From: a virus
Virus record (IMG/VR): IMGVR_UViG_3300028809_000021
Location: 1-48,669 of that record
Direction: 5' to 3' (one strand)
DNA length: 48,669 nt
A program made the translations under genes and the position numbers. The notes beneath the pieces are model-generated. The model was not told the DNA's origin and ran no database searches. It worked only from the letters and a program-made list of their open reading frames with translations. Below, in pieces: positions 27,283-34,869 of this stretch (position 1 is the stretch's first letter; each line of letters opens with the position of its first letter).

Positions 27283-27320
27283 AAAAAACCGAAAACACAT
27301 TTTTTGCTCAGTGCTTTCGG
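27283..27320 (-). terminator. Terminator immediately before terS
   Basis: On the minus strand CCGAAAG-CAC / GTG-TTTTCGG forms a 10-bp stem with one G-T pair and a 12-base loop, followed by six T residues. The T-run ends four bases before the terS start. It may be a control point between accessory and late genes. Confidence 0.75.
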
Positions 27321-27447
27321 GAAATAAAATTCAGAAGAATAATTGTTAAAGGCTTACACCGTTTGTGCGAAATCGGTTGTATTAGGGCGATTTGTTTTGA
27401 GGCTGTGGAGTGATTGATAATTGAGCGAGGGTATAGTGAAGGCTAAT

Positions 27448-27660
27448 TTAAAGATATTCGCCCTTCCACCCTTTCCATATGAAGAGTTCGTAATTGCCTT
27501 TGAATTCGCCCGTTGTAAGATAAGTGCCGATCTGCATGCCAATAAGTATCATGGTACCTGGCATTAAGGCACTCACTGTATAGTACCTTAGTTTCTCGTC
27601 GGCAACTTCCACGATTTGACCATCTTCCGGGCCACCGGATAGAATTATCTGCTTTGGCAT
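27448..27660 (-). CDS. Hypothetical protein, 70 aa
   Basis: A short protein opening with LSGGPEDGQIVEV, a small beta-hairpin-like motif I have seen in phage hypotheticals, with a mildly hydrophobic centre (ALMPGTMILIGMQIGTYL) that may not span a membrane. It lies between the small HTH gene and terS. Function unknown. Confidence 0.6.
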   Translation of the reverse strand: MPKQIILSGGPEDGQIVEVADEKLRYYTVSALMPGTMILIGMQIGTYLTTGEFKGNYELFIWKGWKGEYL

Positions 27661-27669
27661 TAGCCGAAT

Positions 27670-27879
27670 CTACGGCAATCCTGCAAAAGTTAGAATATTT
27701 TCCTTGATTACTTTTACCACAAGCGCCGTTTGTGTTGGGCTTTTCGTTTTCTTTTTCATCTCTAGTATCCGGCACCGGACCGCATCCAACGTCATGCCGA
27801 GATCAGTAGCAATTTCTTTTTGAACCTTCCCTTCTGCGAGTAATTGAATGATTTTTAGATTGGATTCTTGCTTTGTCAT
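27670..27879 (-). CDS. Small LuxR-type HTH protein
   Basis: Residues 9-42 read IIQLLAEGKVQKEIATDLG then MTLDAVRCRILEM, the classic GerE/LuxR-type helix-turn-helix (L.aeG...KEIA..L......V......). The 69-aa protein has no receiver or ligand domain. It lies downstream of the clearest promoter in the accessory region and just upstream of the late operon, so a role in late-gene activation is plausible. Confidence 0.7.
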   Translation of the reverse strand: MTKQESNLKIIQLLAEGKVQKEIATDLGMTLDAVRCRILEMKKKTKSPTQTALVVKVIKENILTFAGLP

Positions 27880-27951
27880 CTTCCTTGGTTTGGATTCATG
27901 TATAGAGATGAGAAGCCGGGGCGTCGAATACGACGGACAGTGGAGAGATTA

Positions 27952-27980
27952 CAAAGATAGTGGATCAAACTATTAACAAA
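27952..27980 (-). promoter_or_regulatory. Bacteroidota-type promoter
   Basis: On the minus strand TTTG (27980-27977) and TATCTTTG (27959-27952) are separated by 17 bases. The second matches the -7 consensus TAnnTTTG exactly. It would drive the HTH gene at 27879 and genes beyond it. Confidence 0.65.
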
Positions 27981-28053
27981 AAAATACTTGGCCCTAAATC
28001 CTCAAGAGAAGAACAGCATAATGAGCATAATGAATTTTATCATGGCTTTCAAT

Positions 28054-28470
28054 TTATTGGTGAGCAATCCCGAATGGTGATCCTATCTGCGTGTACCGAT
28101 CCTGGAACCGGGTCCGTTGTTTTTGGATGGCGCTAATGTATCTCTGCAATCTGACGGGGATAGGTTTCTCTTCCCGGAACTGCTGCTTACGCTTGAAGGC
28201 TTCCGGGAGGGCATGCCGGCCGTATTTGATGAGTGCTCGGCGAACTGTCCTCTGGCTCAATCTCAGGGAAATCTGGAGCTGCTTCTCCGTCATGTCCTCG
28301 TAGTGGGCAAGCACCTGGGCTTCGTGGAGTTCTATCGACGTCAGCGGAGTGATGCCGATCTTCCGGGCGTAGAGTCTGACGTTCTCTTCTGGTAAATTCA
28401 GTTGTACAGCCATCATGGAGATTGTCTGCATATCCTGGTACTTGGTGATGTGTTCGATAATGTGGTTCAT
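28054..28470 (-). CDS. DNA-binding-like protein with two HTH segments, 138 aa
   Basis: Two helix-turn-helix-like regions are visible: about residues 14-40 (QTISMMAVQLNLPEENVRLY) and 55-80 (MTEKQLQISLRLSQRTVRRAL). The second has a good resolvase/MarR-like recognition helix. The C-terminus is strongly basic (RLQRYISAIQKQRTR). A regulator or terminase-like DNA-binding protein is possible; the family is not recognised. Confidence 0.65.
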   Translation of the reverse strand: MNHIIEHITKYQDMQTISMMAVQLNLPEENVRLYARKIGITPLTSIELHEAQVLAHYEDMTEKQLQISLRLSQRTVRRALIKYGRHALPEAFKRKQQFREEKPIPVRLQRYISAIQKQRTRFQDRYTQIGSPFGIAHQ

Positions 28471-28514
28471 GAGTTTATGGGTTTGTGTGTCCCGTGGAAC
28501 GTGTGAAACGAGAG

Positions 28515-28952
28515 TTACCTCTGTTTGAATTTTTCGTACTCTTCCTTCGTTGCCGGGCGGGAAAAGATAGATGGCGAGTAAAATGCCTTCGGTTCCCCGT
28601 CCGTAGCAATGAGGTTTACGAATCCGTTTTCGTCCACTTCAGTGAGCAGTATCTTTTCTACCGAATCTGGTTTGAAGCTGGATTTGAAGTAGACATACTC
28701 AGGGAACTCTTCACTGGTTCGGTTTTCTGACCAGTGGGCCAGATTGAACAGATGAGGGTAGTCAAGAAAAGCGCTTTCAGGAAAATAATGTTCAGCGCCC
28801 CTTTCTTCGAATCGGACGAAATCAACCACTCTTGCAATCTTGAAGTGGCCGTCTTTGGGTGTAATGATATCCCCGATCTTATACGGGCTGAAAGGGTACG
28901 CGGCTATTACCCTGTACCTGGGCTGAATGAGCTGTTCTACTGTAAGTCGCAT
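28515..28952 (-). CDS. Hypothetical protein, 145 aa
   Basis: The start PRYRVIAAYPFSPYKIGDII resembles short beta-barrel domains often seen in Bacteroidota phage hypotheticals, followed by a second alpha/beta part ending in PATKEEYEKFKQ. No catalytic motif is seen. It overlaps the upstream gene by 16 bases. Function unknown. Confidence 0.65.
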   Translation of the reverse strand: MRLTVEQLIQPRYRVIAAYPFSPYKIGDIITPKDGHFKIARVVDFVRFEERGAEHYFPESAFLDYPHLFNLAHWSENRTSEEFPEYVYFKSSFKPDSVEKILLTEVDENGFVNLIATDGEPKAFYSPSIFSRPATKEEYEKFKQR

Positions 28953-29359
28953 ATTCTGAGATTGATTTCTGTTACTGTAATAAGATTGTCATCAATGATC
29001 TCGATCAACAACGCGCAGAGCGCTTCTGCAGCAGTATCCTCTTGAACTTCGTACCTGTCTCGGACTGATCCGTCATAGCTGGCGTACCGGGCAAAATACC
29101 CTACCCCTTTCCACATACTGAACCGCAGTGTACCTATACCCGTGGGGAGAATAGATGTGAGCTCCCCGGATGTAAAGGCCGATGCGATCGGCTGGGAAAA
29201 AGTGAACTCCGCCTGTCCCTCATCATTCAGTTTCACTGATGGCCTCAACAACTGCTTTTGCCCTATCTGGAACCAGGAGATATACGATTGCTGGCAGATG
29301 CCCAGTTCTTTGAGCTTCCGTGCCTGGTCAAGAGTAATACACTGGTTCTGCAGGTTCAT
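28937..29359 (-). CDS. Hypothetical protein, 140 aa
   Basis: I start it at the ATG at 29359 (MNLQNQCITLDQARKLKELG) rather than the longer frame, because this overlaps the upstream stop as ATGA. The segment ITLDQARKLKELGICQQSYI is a motif shared by many Bacteroidota phage accessory proteins. The remainder is beta-rich. Function unknown. Confidence 0.65.
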   Translation of the reverse strand: MNLQNQCITLDQARKLKELGICQQSYISWFQIGQKQLLRPSVKLNDEGQAEFTFSQPIASAFTSGELTSILPTGIGTLRFSMWKGVGYFARYASYDGSVRDRYEVQEDTAAEALCALLIEIIDDNLITVTEINLRICDLQ

Positions 29360-29703
29360 GACTGCTGTTTGAATGAGGTTGCGAACTGAATTCCACCGAG
29401 CACACCAAAGAAGTAGTTCATCACTAGTGCCCTGGTTCCCGAAGTATTTATGCCACATCTTCCATACTCCATGGCAAAGTTTAATACCTGATATTCGGTT
29501 CCTGAGGTGTGGATATACAAAGTATAAACAGTCCGTTCATTCCGCTTACCGAACCATCCGCGATCCTGGTAGACTGTTTCGGATAGAAGGTATCTATTAT
29601 TAGTAGCTTGCCTTACCTCTTGGAAGAGCTCGTTTAAGGCTTCATCTTTGACAGAGCTTAGACCTTTAATCTCATGCTCTTGGATCCATGTTGTTATTGG
29701 CAT
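29356..29703 (-). CDS. Hypothetical protein, 115 aa
   Basis: A soluble alpha/beta protein with an aromatic-rich middle (YQDRGWFGKRNERTVYTLYI). It has no recognised family. It is coupled by an ATGA overlap to the downstream gene, and the YopX-like gene lies six bases upstream. Confidence 0.65.
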   Translation of the reverse strand: MPITTWIQEHEIKGLSSVKDEALNELFQEVRQATNNRYLLSETVYQDRGWFGKRNERTVYTLYIHTSGTEYQVLNFAMEYGRCGINTSGTRALVMNYFFGVLGGIQFATSFKQQS

Positions 29704-29708
29704 AAATT

Positions 29709-30191
29709 CTATTGTTGTTTGGGTGATTTAATCAACTCTGGGTTGTCGTGGATGTTGCCGATCACTTTAAGATCATCGAAATAGTCTCCCTTTTCCCGGC
29801 CTACATCAGAACCATGGATATTCCAAAACTTTCCCGATTGCCATGCGGGCATGAGATAAAACCCCGGGGCTGATTGGCGCCGATACGTGATAACGAACGT
29901 CCCTTTCGCTCCTTCGCTCATTGCCTCTACGATATCACCGGAAAACAACTTTACCTCATTTTGCTTTCGCTGATCATACTCGCCTTTGTAGCCCTTTATC
30001 CCAATGTGCATACCGACTGTTCCAGGAACTATCTCCCAGGCACGGCAGGTTACTTTATGATCACTGGTTCCCGGCGTCCAGCTTTCTGCCAGGTCGATGT
30101 ATTGTAAGATGTAATCTTTGTCGATGAGTGAGCCTTCCACCCACTCTCCGTTGTCTCTCCGCTTCCCGCGGAATAAGTCTTGAGGGTTCAT
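29709..30191 (-). CDS. YopX-like protein
   Basis: The protein fits the YopX pattern: an N-terminal LFRGKRRDNGEWVEGSLI, central VGMHIGIKGYKG and KLFSGDIVEA, and C-terminal YFDDLKVIGNIHDNPEL. YopX proteins are frequent in Gram-positive and Bacteroidota phages as small barrel proteins of unknown role. It overlaps the upstream gene by four bases. Confidence 0.8.
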   Translation of the reverse strand: MNPQDLFRGKRRDNGEWVEGSLIDKDYILQYIDLAESWTPGTSDHKVTCRAWEIVPGTVGMHIGIKGYKGEYDQRKQNEVKLFSGDIVEAMSEGAKGTFVITYRRQSAPGFYLMPAWQSGKFWNIHGSDVGREKGDYFDDLKVIGNIHDNPELIKSPKQQ

Positions 30192-30733
30192 GTTTGCTGT
30201 TTATGAATGATGAATACGTATGTCTGATCGGGAGGAAAGGTGCGGGCCTCGCCAAGCGAAAACTGCGATTCCTCGTAGGCGAAACATCCACCACCGGGAA
30301 GGGATCGAACACACTCTTCGTATGATCCTGCGGGATTATCGGTGTAATACCCCTCTGCCTGCATCTTGCTCAGGAAGGATTGACGGGCGCTGAATTGCCC
30401 TAAGTCAGGATCTTCAGTTCGATAGTCACGGTAGAAAAAACTCTCTGTGTCGTCTTCATTGAGTATCGTATCCATAATTTCCACGATCCCGGCGAACTGC
30501 TCTTCGGTTAATTCAGAGAGCTTGCCCAGTAGATGCAGTCTTTTGCCGCTACCTATTCCGAAAGGGTAAAACGCCGCACTATCACCTTTTTCTCGTGTAT
30601 ATTCCTTGTTCCAATAAAGTACTGCTCCGCAGCCGCTGTCTTGAACAGTTGCCCCTTCCGGCAGTTCCACCAGCAGTACCTTACACTTACTGAAGGAGAG
30701 AATGGCTTGCTTCAAACCTGTTTCGTTACTCAT
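30188..30733 (-). CDS. Hypothetical protein, 181 aa
   Basis: I use the internal ATG at 30733 (MSNETGLKQAILSF), preceded by AGGTAAAGAC. The longer frame would overlap the previous gene by 80 bases. The protein has a compact alpha/beta first half (KCKVLLVELPEGATV) and a tail-ward FPPDQTYVFIIH strand. No known family. Confidence 0.65.
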   Translation of the reverse strand: MSNETGLKQAILSFSKCKVLLVELPEGATVQDSGCGAVLYWNKEYTREKGDSAAFYPFGIGSGKRLHLLGKLSELTEEQFAGIVEIMDTILNEDDTESFFYRDYRTEDPDLGQFSARQSFLSKMQAEGYYTDNPAGSYEECVRSLPGGGCFAYEESQFSLGEARTFPPDQTYVFIIHKQQT

Positions 30734-30749
30734 GTCTTTACCTGTGGTT

Positions 30750-31181
30750 TTAGTTTGAAGGGCCAAGAAGGTTTTGCCCACGGTTTTCAATGTAGTTGAA
30801 CATAGTATCTCCGTCTTTGGTAACGGCATATGGAAGAAATACTTCTGGTAACTGACATAACTCCGCCTCTACGATTGCCAGTTGTGCCGCAATCCATTCC
30901 TTCAGGATGCGCCAGCTTACACGTAATGCCTGCTCTTGACTGCGCAAATTCTTCGGCACCCTTGAATTGTTTTTCATCGCACGGAGAACACCTTCCGAGT
31001 TACAGGGAAGCGCGAAGGCAGTCATATTGGTTCGCCAGATGATGCAGAAAGTAAGACCAGATGGTAGACCATCTTTGTTATCGATAATAATCTTTGTAGC
31101 ACCTGCCTTGGAAAGCATTTGCTGGATTTCAGTGATAGTTTTATAGCTATCAATTTTGGTGGTGTAGTTGAGTATCGGCAT
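30750..31181 (-). CDS. Hypothetical phage protein, 143 aa
   Basis: Opens with MPILNYTTKIDSYKTITEIQ and continues with LSKAGATKIIIDNKDGLPSG, a sequence I recall as a widespread Bacteroidota phage protein of unknown function. The start at MPIL avoids overlap with the upstream stop; a second ATG nine bases earlier is possible. Mixed alpha/beta, soluble. Confidence 0.7.
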   Translation of the reverse strand: MPILNYTTKIDSYKTITEIQQMLSKAGATKIIIDNKDGLPSGLTFCIIWRTNMTAFALPCNSEGVLRAMKNNSRVPKNLRSQEQALRVSWRILKEWIAAQLAIVEAELCQLPEVFLPYAVTKDGDTMFNYIENRGQNLLGPSN

Positions 31182-31182
31182 A

Positions 31183-31476
31183 TTAAACAAATGAAACCGT
31201 TGATTTTAATTGAGCCTCTATCTTCTCTCTCCCGCAGTGGTGAATAAGTTTTTTCAACAAATCCGCTTTTGAGGTAGGAAAAAGGAAGTCGGCCTCAGTT
31301 AATGAACCATCTAAAAAGAAGTTTGAAATAGTTATAGTCCTTTTACGAACCCGAACATTTACGCAATCAATTGCAAATCCATTAAGCAACAAATCGCAAT
31401 CTTTGAAACAATCCTTAGCTATTCGCTTTATTTGTTTCAGGTTCAATACCGCTTCCGTATAATTCATATTGCTCAT
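31183..31476 (-). CDS. Hypothetical protein, 97 aa
   Basis: A basic protein with two Cys residues in KDCFKDCDLL and a strand-rich middle (VNVRVRKRTITISNFF). The frame overlaps the upstream lipoprotein-like gene by four bases. No family recognised. Confidence 0.65.
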   Translation of the reverse strand: MSNMNYTEAVLNLKQIKRIAKDCFKDCDLLLNGFAIDCVNVRVRKRTITISNFFLDGSLTEADFLFPTSKADLLKKLIHHCGREKIEAQLKSTVSFV

Positions 31477-31835
31477 TTCAGATAGCTTTTATAGTCGAAA
31501 TTGATTTGATACTGGGTACACGATACCACGCTGAACTTTTCTTTTCGCTTGTCCAGTATTCGCCAGCTTCGACCTTGAGATAACAAGAAGGATGTATCGA
31601 CTTTTGCAGGCATCTGACAGTTCCATTCGTTGTCTATCCGGGGTAACCACATTGTATCTTTCTTTCCATTCGATTCATCAATTACTCTTATGGTGTTTAG
31701 CTTCCAGAATACTGTGACTGAAATAGAATAATTCTCTGAAGTAACCCGTACATCATTGAAACGTACAGTGGTGTCCTGCTGTGCGAACGTGCAGGCTGAC
31801 AAGAATATGAATAGAATTGTTGAACTTAATTTCAT
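31473..31835 (-). CDS. Secreted protein or lipoprotein, 120 aa
   Basis: An N-terminal signal peptide (residues 1-19) contains the lipobox LSAC, so Cys15 could be lipidated; alternatively signal peptidase I would cut after TFAQ. The mature part is a beta-rich domain of about 100 residues with two more Cys. Phage lipoproteins in the early region often block superinfection or adsorption. That role is inferred; the export signal is seen. Confidence 0.65.
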   Translation of the reverse strand: MKLSSTILFIFLSACTFAQQDTTVRFNDVRVTSENYSISVTVFWKLNTIRVIDESNGKKDTMWLPRIDNEWNCQMPAKVDTSFLLSQGRSWRILDKRKEKFSVVSCTQYQINFDYKSYLK

Positions 31836-31853
31836 CTATTATTCGTTTATTGT

Positions 31854-32102
31854 TTAAAAAAGTGTTGTCTGATTCTCTGCTCCGGTAGCCTTGCTCTTGC
31901 CCATTTTCCCTATTTTGAAGTGCCCCGGTTTCTCCCGGATCAATAACCCGGCGTTCACCATTCTGCTGAGCACTTCGCCCACATACTTTTCTCCATTCCG
32001 GTAACTGGTGTCGATGATGGACATGGCCTGCTGCTTGGTGATCTTGCCGCCGTTAGCCTGGCAGAAGGCGAGTACCTTTTTTTGTTTGTCGGAAAGGGCC
32101 AT
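31854..32102 (-). CDS. Small winged-helix protein
   Basis: An 82-aa protein built like a winged helix: KVLAFCQANGGKITKQQAMS, then a recognition-type helix YVGEVLSRMVNAGLL and a wing (REKPGHFKIGK). A DNA-binding regulator is likely. It belongs to a run of small accessory genes; the target is unknown. Confidence 0.65.
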   Translation of the reverse strand: MALSDKQKKVLAFCQANGGKITKQQAMSIIDTSYRNGEKYVGEVLSRMVNAGLLIREKPGHFKIGKMGKSKATGAENQTTLF

Positions 32103-32119
32103 GACGTAGTGTTTTACTT

Positions 32120-32302
32120 TTAAAGGAATCCGAATGCTCGTGCAGCCACTTCTCCAATATCATTTAGATCACCTTCTTTAACGGGCTCAATTTCATTATC
32201 ATCTTCATCGAAATCTGGGTAATACTTCCCAATTTCTGTTTCTAAGGCATCCCATTTTTCTGCCTTAGCTTTCCATTCTTCAATTTGTTCTTGTGTATAC
32301 AT
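32120..32302 (-). CDS. Hypothetical acidic protein, 60 aa
   Basis: A short, very acidic protein (YYPDFDEDDNEIEPVKEGD) with an N-terminal helix (QIEEWKAKAEKWDALE). Such charge recalls DNA-mimic or anti-host proteins, but nothing specific supports that. Spacing to neighbours is 12-18 bases. Confidence 0.6.
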   Translation of the reverse strand: MYTQEQIEEWKAKAEKWDALETEIGKYYPDFDEDDNEIEPVKEGDLNDIGEVAARAFGFL

Positions 32303-32314
32303 TTTACTTTGTGT

Positions 32315-32569
32315 TTAAGGATTGTATTTTTTTGCGATCTCTGTCCTATACAGATCACTTTCTCTTTTTGCATCATAACACGCTTGAATGATCGACTCAA
32401 TTTCACTACCATTATGACACATTACAAGAATCTCTTCAAATACCAATTCACATCCAATCAATATATTTTCTTGAATTGAATCCAGTATTAATTGAGCGTC
32501 TTCCGGCTTACAGTCACCGACTTGTTTTGCTGCGAGTCTTCTGCTTTCCTCTTCTAATGTGTTGAACAT
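32315..32569 (-). CDS. Hypothetical helical protein, 84 aa
   Basis: All-helical small protein with three Cys residues spread along its length and an acidic centre. No known family. It lies in the same run of accessory genes and has a similar intergenic leader (TTGTGTTTAAG type) to the 60-aa gene next to it. Confidence 0.6.
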   Translation of the reverse strand: MFNTLEEESRRLAAKQVGDCKPEDAQLILDSIQENILIGCELVFEEILVMCHNGSEIESIIQACYDAKRESDLYRTEIAKKYNP

Positions 32570-32601
32570 ATTTTGCTTTGTGTTTAAGTTAGTGAGGGAG
32601 G

Positions 32602-32787
32602 TTACGGAAGCGGCTGAATGTCACTTGGGTGGTATGGTCCTATTTCTCTTTTGGCTCCTTCCTTCTTTACCCAGAAATAGTAAACCATTCCAAGAGCTTC
32701 GTTTTCCTGAATTTTAGTAACGACCGCCCTTTCTCCATTAGCGAGAACAAAGGCTCCTTTAAACATCCATTCTTCTTTCTTGCGCAT
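32602..32787 (-). CDS. Hypothetical protein, 61 aa
   Basis: Short beta-barrel-like protein (FKGAFVLANGERAVVTKI, VYYFWVKKEG) ending in HPSDIQPLP. The pattern is of a small SH3-like barrel. Function unknown. Confidence 0.6.
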   Translation of the reverse strand: MRKKEEWMFKGAFVLANGERAVVTKIQENEALGMVYYFWVKKEGAKREIGPYHPSDIQPLP

Positions 32788-32811
32788 AGTAGTGTTGTTT
32801 GTTATTGTTGT

Positions 32812-33684
32812 TTACTTGGTTTGTGATTGGAGAAAGAGGGGTACGAGATCAGCTATTTCGCACATGTCTGATTGTTTTGGTGGCCATTGTTTCCCTCGAT
32901 AGTAATACTCACGAGAGCTATGAAGCGTCCACCCTTCATCTATCATCCAGCTGTGAAACAATAATGGGTCAATTGCTGTTTCCTGTTCCTTCCTGATCAT
33001 AAATTCAACTCCTGCCATGAATGCGTTTAATGTCTGTGTACACATTACGAGGTTATCATCATTACAGCTACCTACGTATTTTTCTACGTAATCAAGTGCT
33101 TCAGTTAAACCAATGTCATTAGTATTTTTTGGGCTTAAACTTGCTTGTTCCTTTGCTGCTGTAGAGAGGGAAGAGGATTCGTCTAAATATTCAATGATTA
33201 ATGAATCCGAAATTGCCATATCACATTCTTCTGCAATGCCGTTCCAAATGCCCGGCCGTGGAAGCGGTTTTATTATCCCTTGGTAAACTATACCAAGGGG
33301 ATTTTGCTTGAATTTTGCATAGTGTAATTTCCTTTCCCTCGGCGCTCCCTTCACCCACTGCACTCCTGCTATCTGTCGGGCACCCTGAGAAGACAGAGCA
33401 GCGTTATATCCCGCAACATATCCATCAGCAAACACAAAAGAGGCAGATGAATAAACACCCAGAATAAGGTTGTGAGTTTTTGTATACTCAATAGCAGCAT
33501 CCGTTGCTTTATCTACTAAATTTTCAGGTACAGATGGAGCAGATACAGGCTCTTGCAGCAAAGCATTAATTTGAGCTATTACAGTCTCTCCGGTGCCCGT
33601 TTTCTGGAATTTGTTATGCAAGTATTCAATCTGTAGTCGGGCCTCGTCCAGCATATCACGGAGTCTTTCTATGTATTGTTCCAT
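32812..33684 (-). CDS. Hypothetical multi-part protein, 290 aa
   Basis: Three parts are visible: an N-terminal coiled coil (1-45), a middle section (about 60-160) with FADGYVAGYNAAL, and a C-terminal domain with HSWMIDEGWTLHSSREYYYR. The middle and C-terminal segments resemble modules that recur in Bacteroidota phage accessory genes, so this may be a fusion of accessory modules. No function can be given. Confidence 0.65.
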   Translation of the reverse strand: MEQYIERLRDMLDEARLQIEYLHNKFQKTGTGETVIAQINALLQEPVSAPSVPENLVDKATDAAIEYTKTHNLILGVYSSASFVFADGYVAGYNAALSSQGARQIAGVQWVKGAPRERKLHYAKFKQNPLGIVYQGIIKPLPRPGIWNGIAEECDMAISDSLIIEYLDESSSLSTAAKEQASLSPKNTNDIGLTEALDYVEKYVGSCNDDNLVMCTQTLNAFMAGVEFMIRKEQETAIDPLLFHSWMIDEGWTLHSSREYYYRGKQWPPKQSDMCEIADLVPLFLQSQTK

Positions 33685-33686
33685 TG

Positions 33687-33926
33687 TTACGCCTTTTCTA
33701 TTTCAGGTTCCAAATAATATTCACCGCTTTCAAAAGCCCACTTCATATGGGTTAGGTTCCAGTTTTCTGCCCATCCATAAGACTGATCTGGATTACTACT
33801 GATCCATACTCTTGCCTCGTTATTCGCGCCATCTACTTCCAGCACTTTGAAATAATGCTTAGGCATGAGTTTGTTTCTAAATTGAAGCCCGACTGTTATT
33901 TCTGTTTTTGGTTTTGTCTGTACCAT
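33687..33926 (-). CDS. Hypothetical protein, 79 aa
   Basis: A small beta-rich protein (TVGLQFRNKLMPKHYFKVLE) with an aromatic C-terminal helix (WAENWNLTHMKWAFESGEYY). No family recognised. Adjacent to the 79-aa gene that follows a duplicated ribosome-binding cassette. Confidence 0.6.
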   Translation of the reverse strand: MVQTKPKTEITVGLQFRNKLMPKHYFKVLEVDGANNEARVWISSNPDQSYGWAENWNLTHMKWAFESGEYYLEPEIEKA

Positions 33927-33932
33927 ACTTGG

Positions 33933-34172
33933 TTATTGTTTTTGCTCTCCAGGTTGATCGATTTCGTGTCCCGGACAGCCATGTTCAAAATGATCGAAGC
34001 CTTCGCAGTCACCGGTGGGGATGTACTTCCAACCTTTCTTTTGGCACTCCTTCAGGTATGCTCTTGCCTCTTTAGCAGATAGATTCCTGCCGTTATGCTC
34101 CATAGGACTATCACGTTTCCCCTTGAGATGGTTCAATAAGCCCTGAATGTTTACACTCATGTGGCGTGTCAT
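33933..34172 (-). CDS. Hypothetical protein, 79 aa, with duplicated leader
   Basis: The ATG follows AAAGGAGG at optimal spacing inside a 28-base cassette repeated before the next upstream gene. The protein has an N-terminal basic helical part (LLNHLKGKRDSPMEHNGRN) and a C-terminal Cys/His-rich section (GDCEGFDHFEHGCPGHE) that may bind metal. It overlaps the upstream gene by four bases. Confidence 0.6.
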   Translation of the reverse strand: MTRHMSVNIQGLLNHLKGKRDSPMEHNGRNLSAKEARAYLKECQKKGWKYIPTGDCEGFDHFEHGCPGHEIDQPGEQKQ

Positions 34173-34405
34173 CCTTCCCCTCCTTTTGTTTGATCGGGTG
34201 CCCCCATTTCCCAGAATCTGGTGAATGTCCCGGAAGGCCGTTTTGATAAAATTTTTACTCCTTTCACTCTTGATAATTCAGATCGATTTCCATCCGCTGT
34301 TAAATAGTAGTGGTTCATTGAAGGCCAGTTCACTAAACCGAGAATTCTGATACCCTTACGTTGCACGCATTCACGCGATCTATGAGAATTTATTTTGATC
34401 CACAT
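34169..34405 (-). CDS. Hypothetical protein, 78 aa
   Basis: I start it at 34405 (MWIKINSHRSRECVQRKG), because that ATG follows the second copy of the duplicated AAAGGAGG leader; the longer frame lacks such a site. The protein is short, basic and beta-rich. It ends in DQTKGGEG, the same residues that occur near the end of the upstream methylase, because the leader cassette is duplicated in the DNA. Confidence 0.55.
   Translation of the reverse strand: MWIKINSHRSRECVQRKGIRILGLVNWPSMNHYYLTADGNRSELSRVKGVKILSKRPSGTFTRFWEMGAPDQTKGGEG
34170..34197 (-). repeat. Duplicated translation-start cassette, copy 1
   Basis: This 28-base stretch matches 34403-34430 at 27 of 28 positions and covers GATCAAACAAAAGGAGG plus the ATG of the next gene. 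It supplies a strong ribosome-binding site, unlike most genes here. Confidence 0.75.
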
Positions 34406-34869
34406 CCTTCGCCTCCTTTTGTTTGATCGGTGGATGGTTTCCATATTGCAATCATTGAACTGAACGGAGCAGTGAACGGAGCGCCGACAAATCGGATGCG
34501 CCTACGGATGAAACGGATCTCTGCCTTCTTCCATACATAATCATGAAACCATGCGGCAGACGTGGAAACCGGTAGTAAGGCAACAACCGTAGTATGCTGG
34601 CCTTCTTCGTAACACTTCTTTACCCATTTATCGATATTGCCCCGGCTATAGGGAGGATTGACGTAAACGTTGTGACCTGACCAATCCTGCTCCAATCCGT
34701 CCTCAATAGGTGTGAAATACGTTTCCGCTTTGGCGGTATCTTCTTCACAACACGGGTCGAGGGTGAAAAAGAACTCCCGGTCAAGCATAGCGAATACATG
34801 CTGCGGTGTCTCCCACTTGTCCTTTTCGATATGGCCTGTACTTTCTGCCAGTTGTTTGTTTACTATCAT
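34390..34869 (-). CDS. Phage N6-adenine DNA methyltransferase (Dam type)
   Basis: The 159-aa protein matches the small phage Dam family: KWETPQHVF (18-26), FFTLDPCC (34-41), and the catalytic NPPY (71-74), a D/NPPY motif for adenine-N6 methylation. It lacks a separate target-recognition domain, as usual in this short family. It probably protects phage DNA from restriction. It overlaps the upstream gene by four bases. Confidence 0.88.
   Translation of the reverse strand: MIVNKQLAESTGHIEKDKWETPQHVFAMLDREFFFTLDPCCEEDTAKAETYFTPIEDGLEQDWSGHNVYVNPPYSRGNIDKWVKKCYEEGQHTTVVALLPVSTSAAWFHDYVWKKAEIRFIRRRIRFVGAPFTAPFSSMIAIWKPSTDQTKGGEGCGSK
34403..34430 (-). repeat. Duplicated translation-start cassette, copy 2
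   Basis: Second copy of the 28-base leader, inside the 3' end of the adenine-methylase gene and in front of the 78-aa gene. It differs from copy 1 by a single base. Confidence 0.75.

Noticed and set aside
29356-29458. Long N-terminus of the 140-aa gene (start at 29458)
   Set aside because: It would overlap the upstream gene by 103 bases, while the ATG at 29359 gives the usual ATGA overlap.
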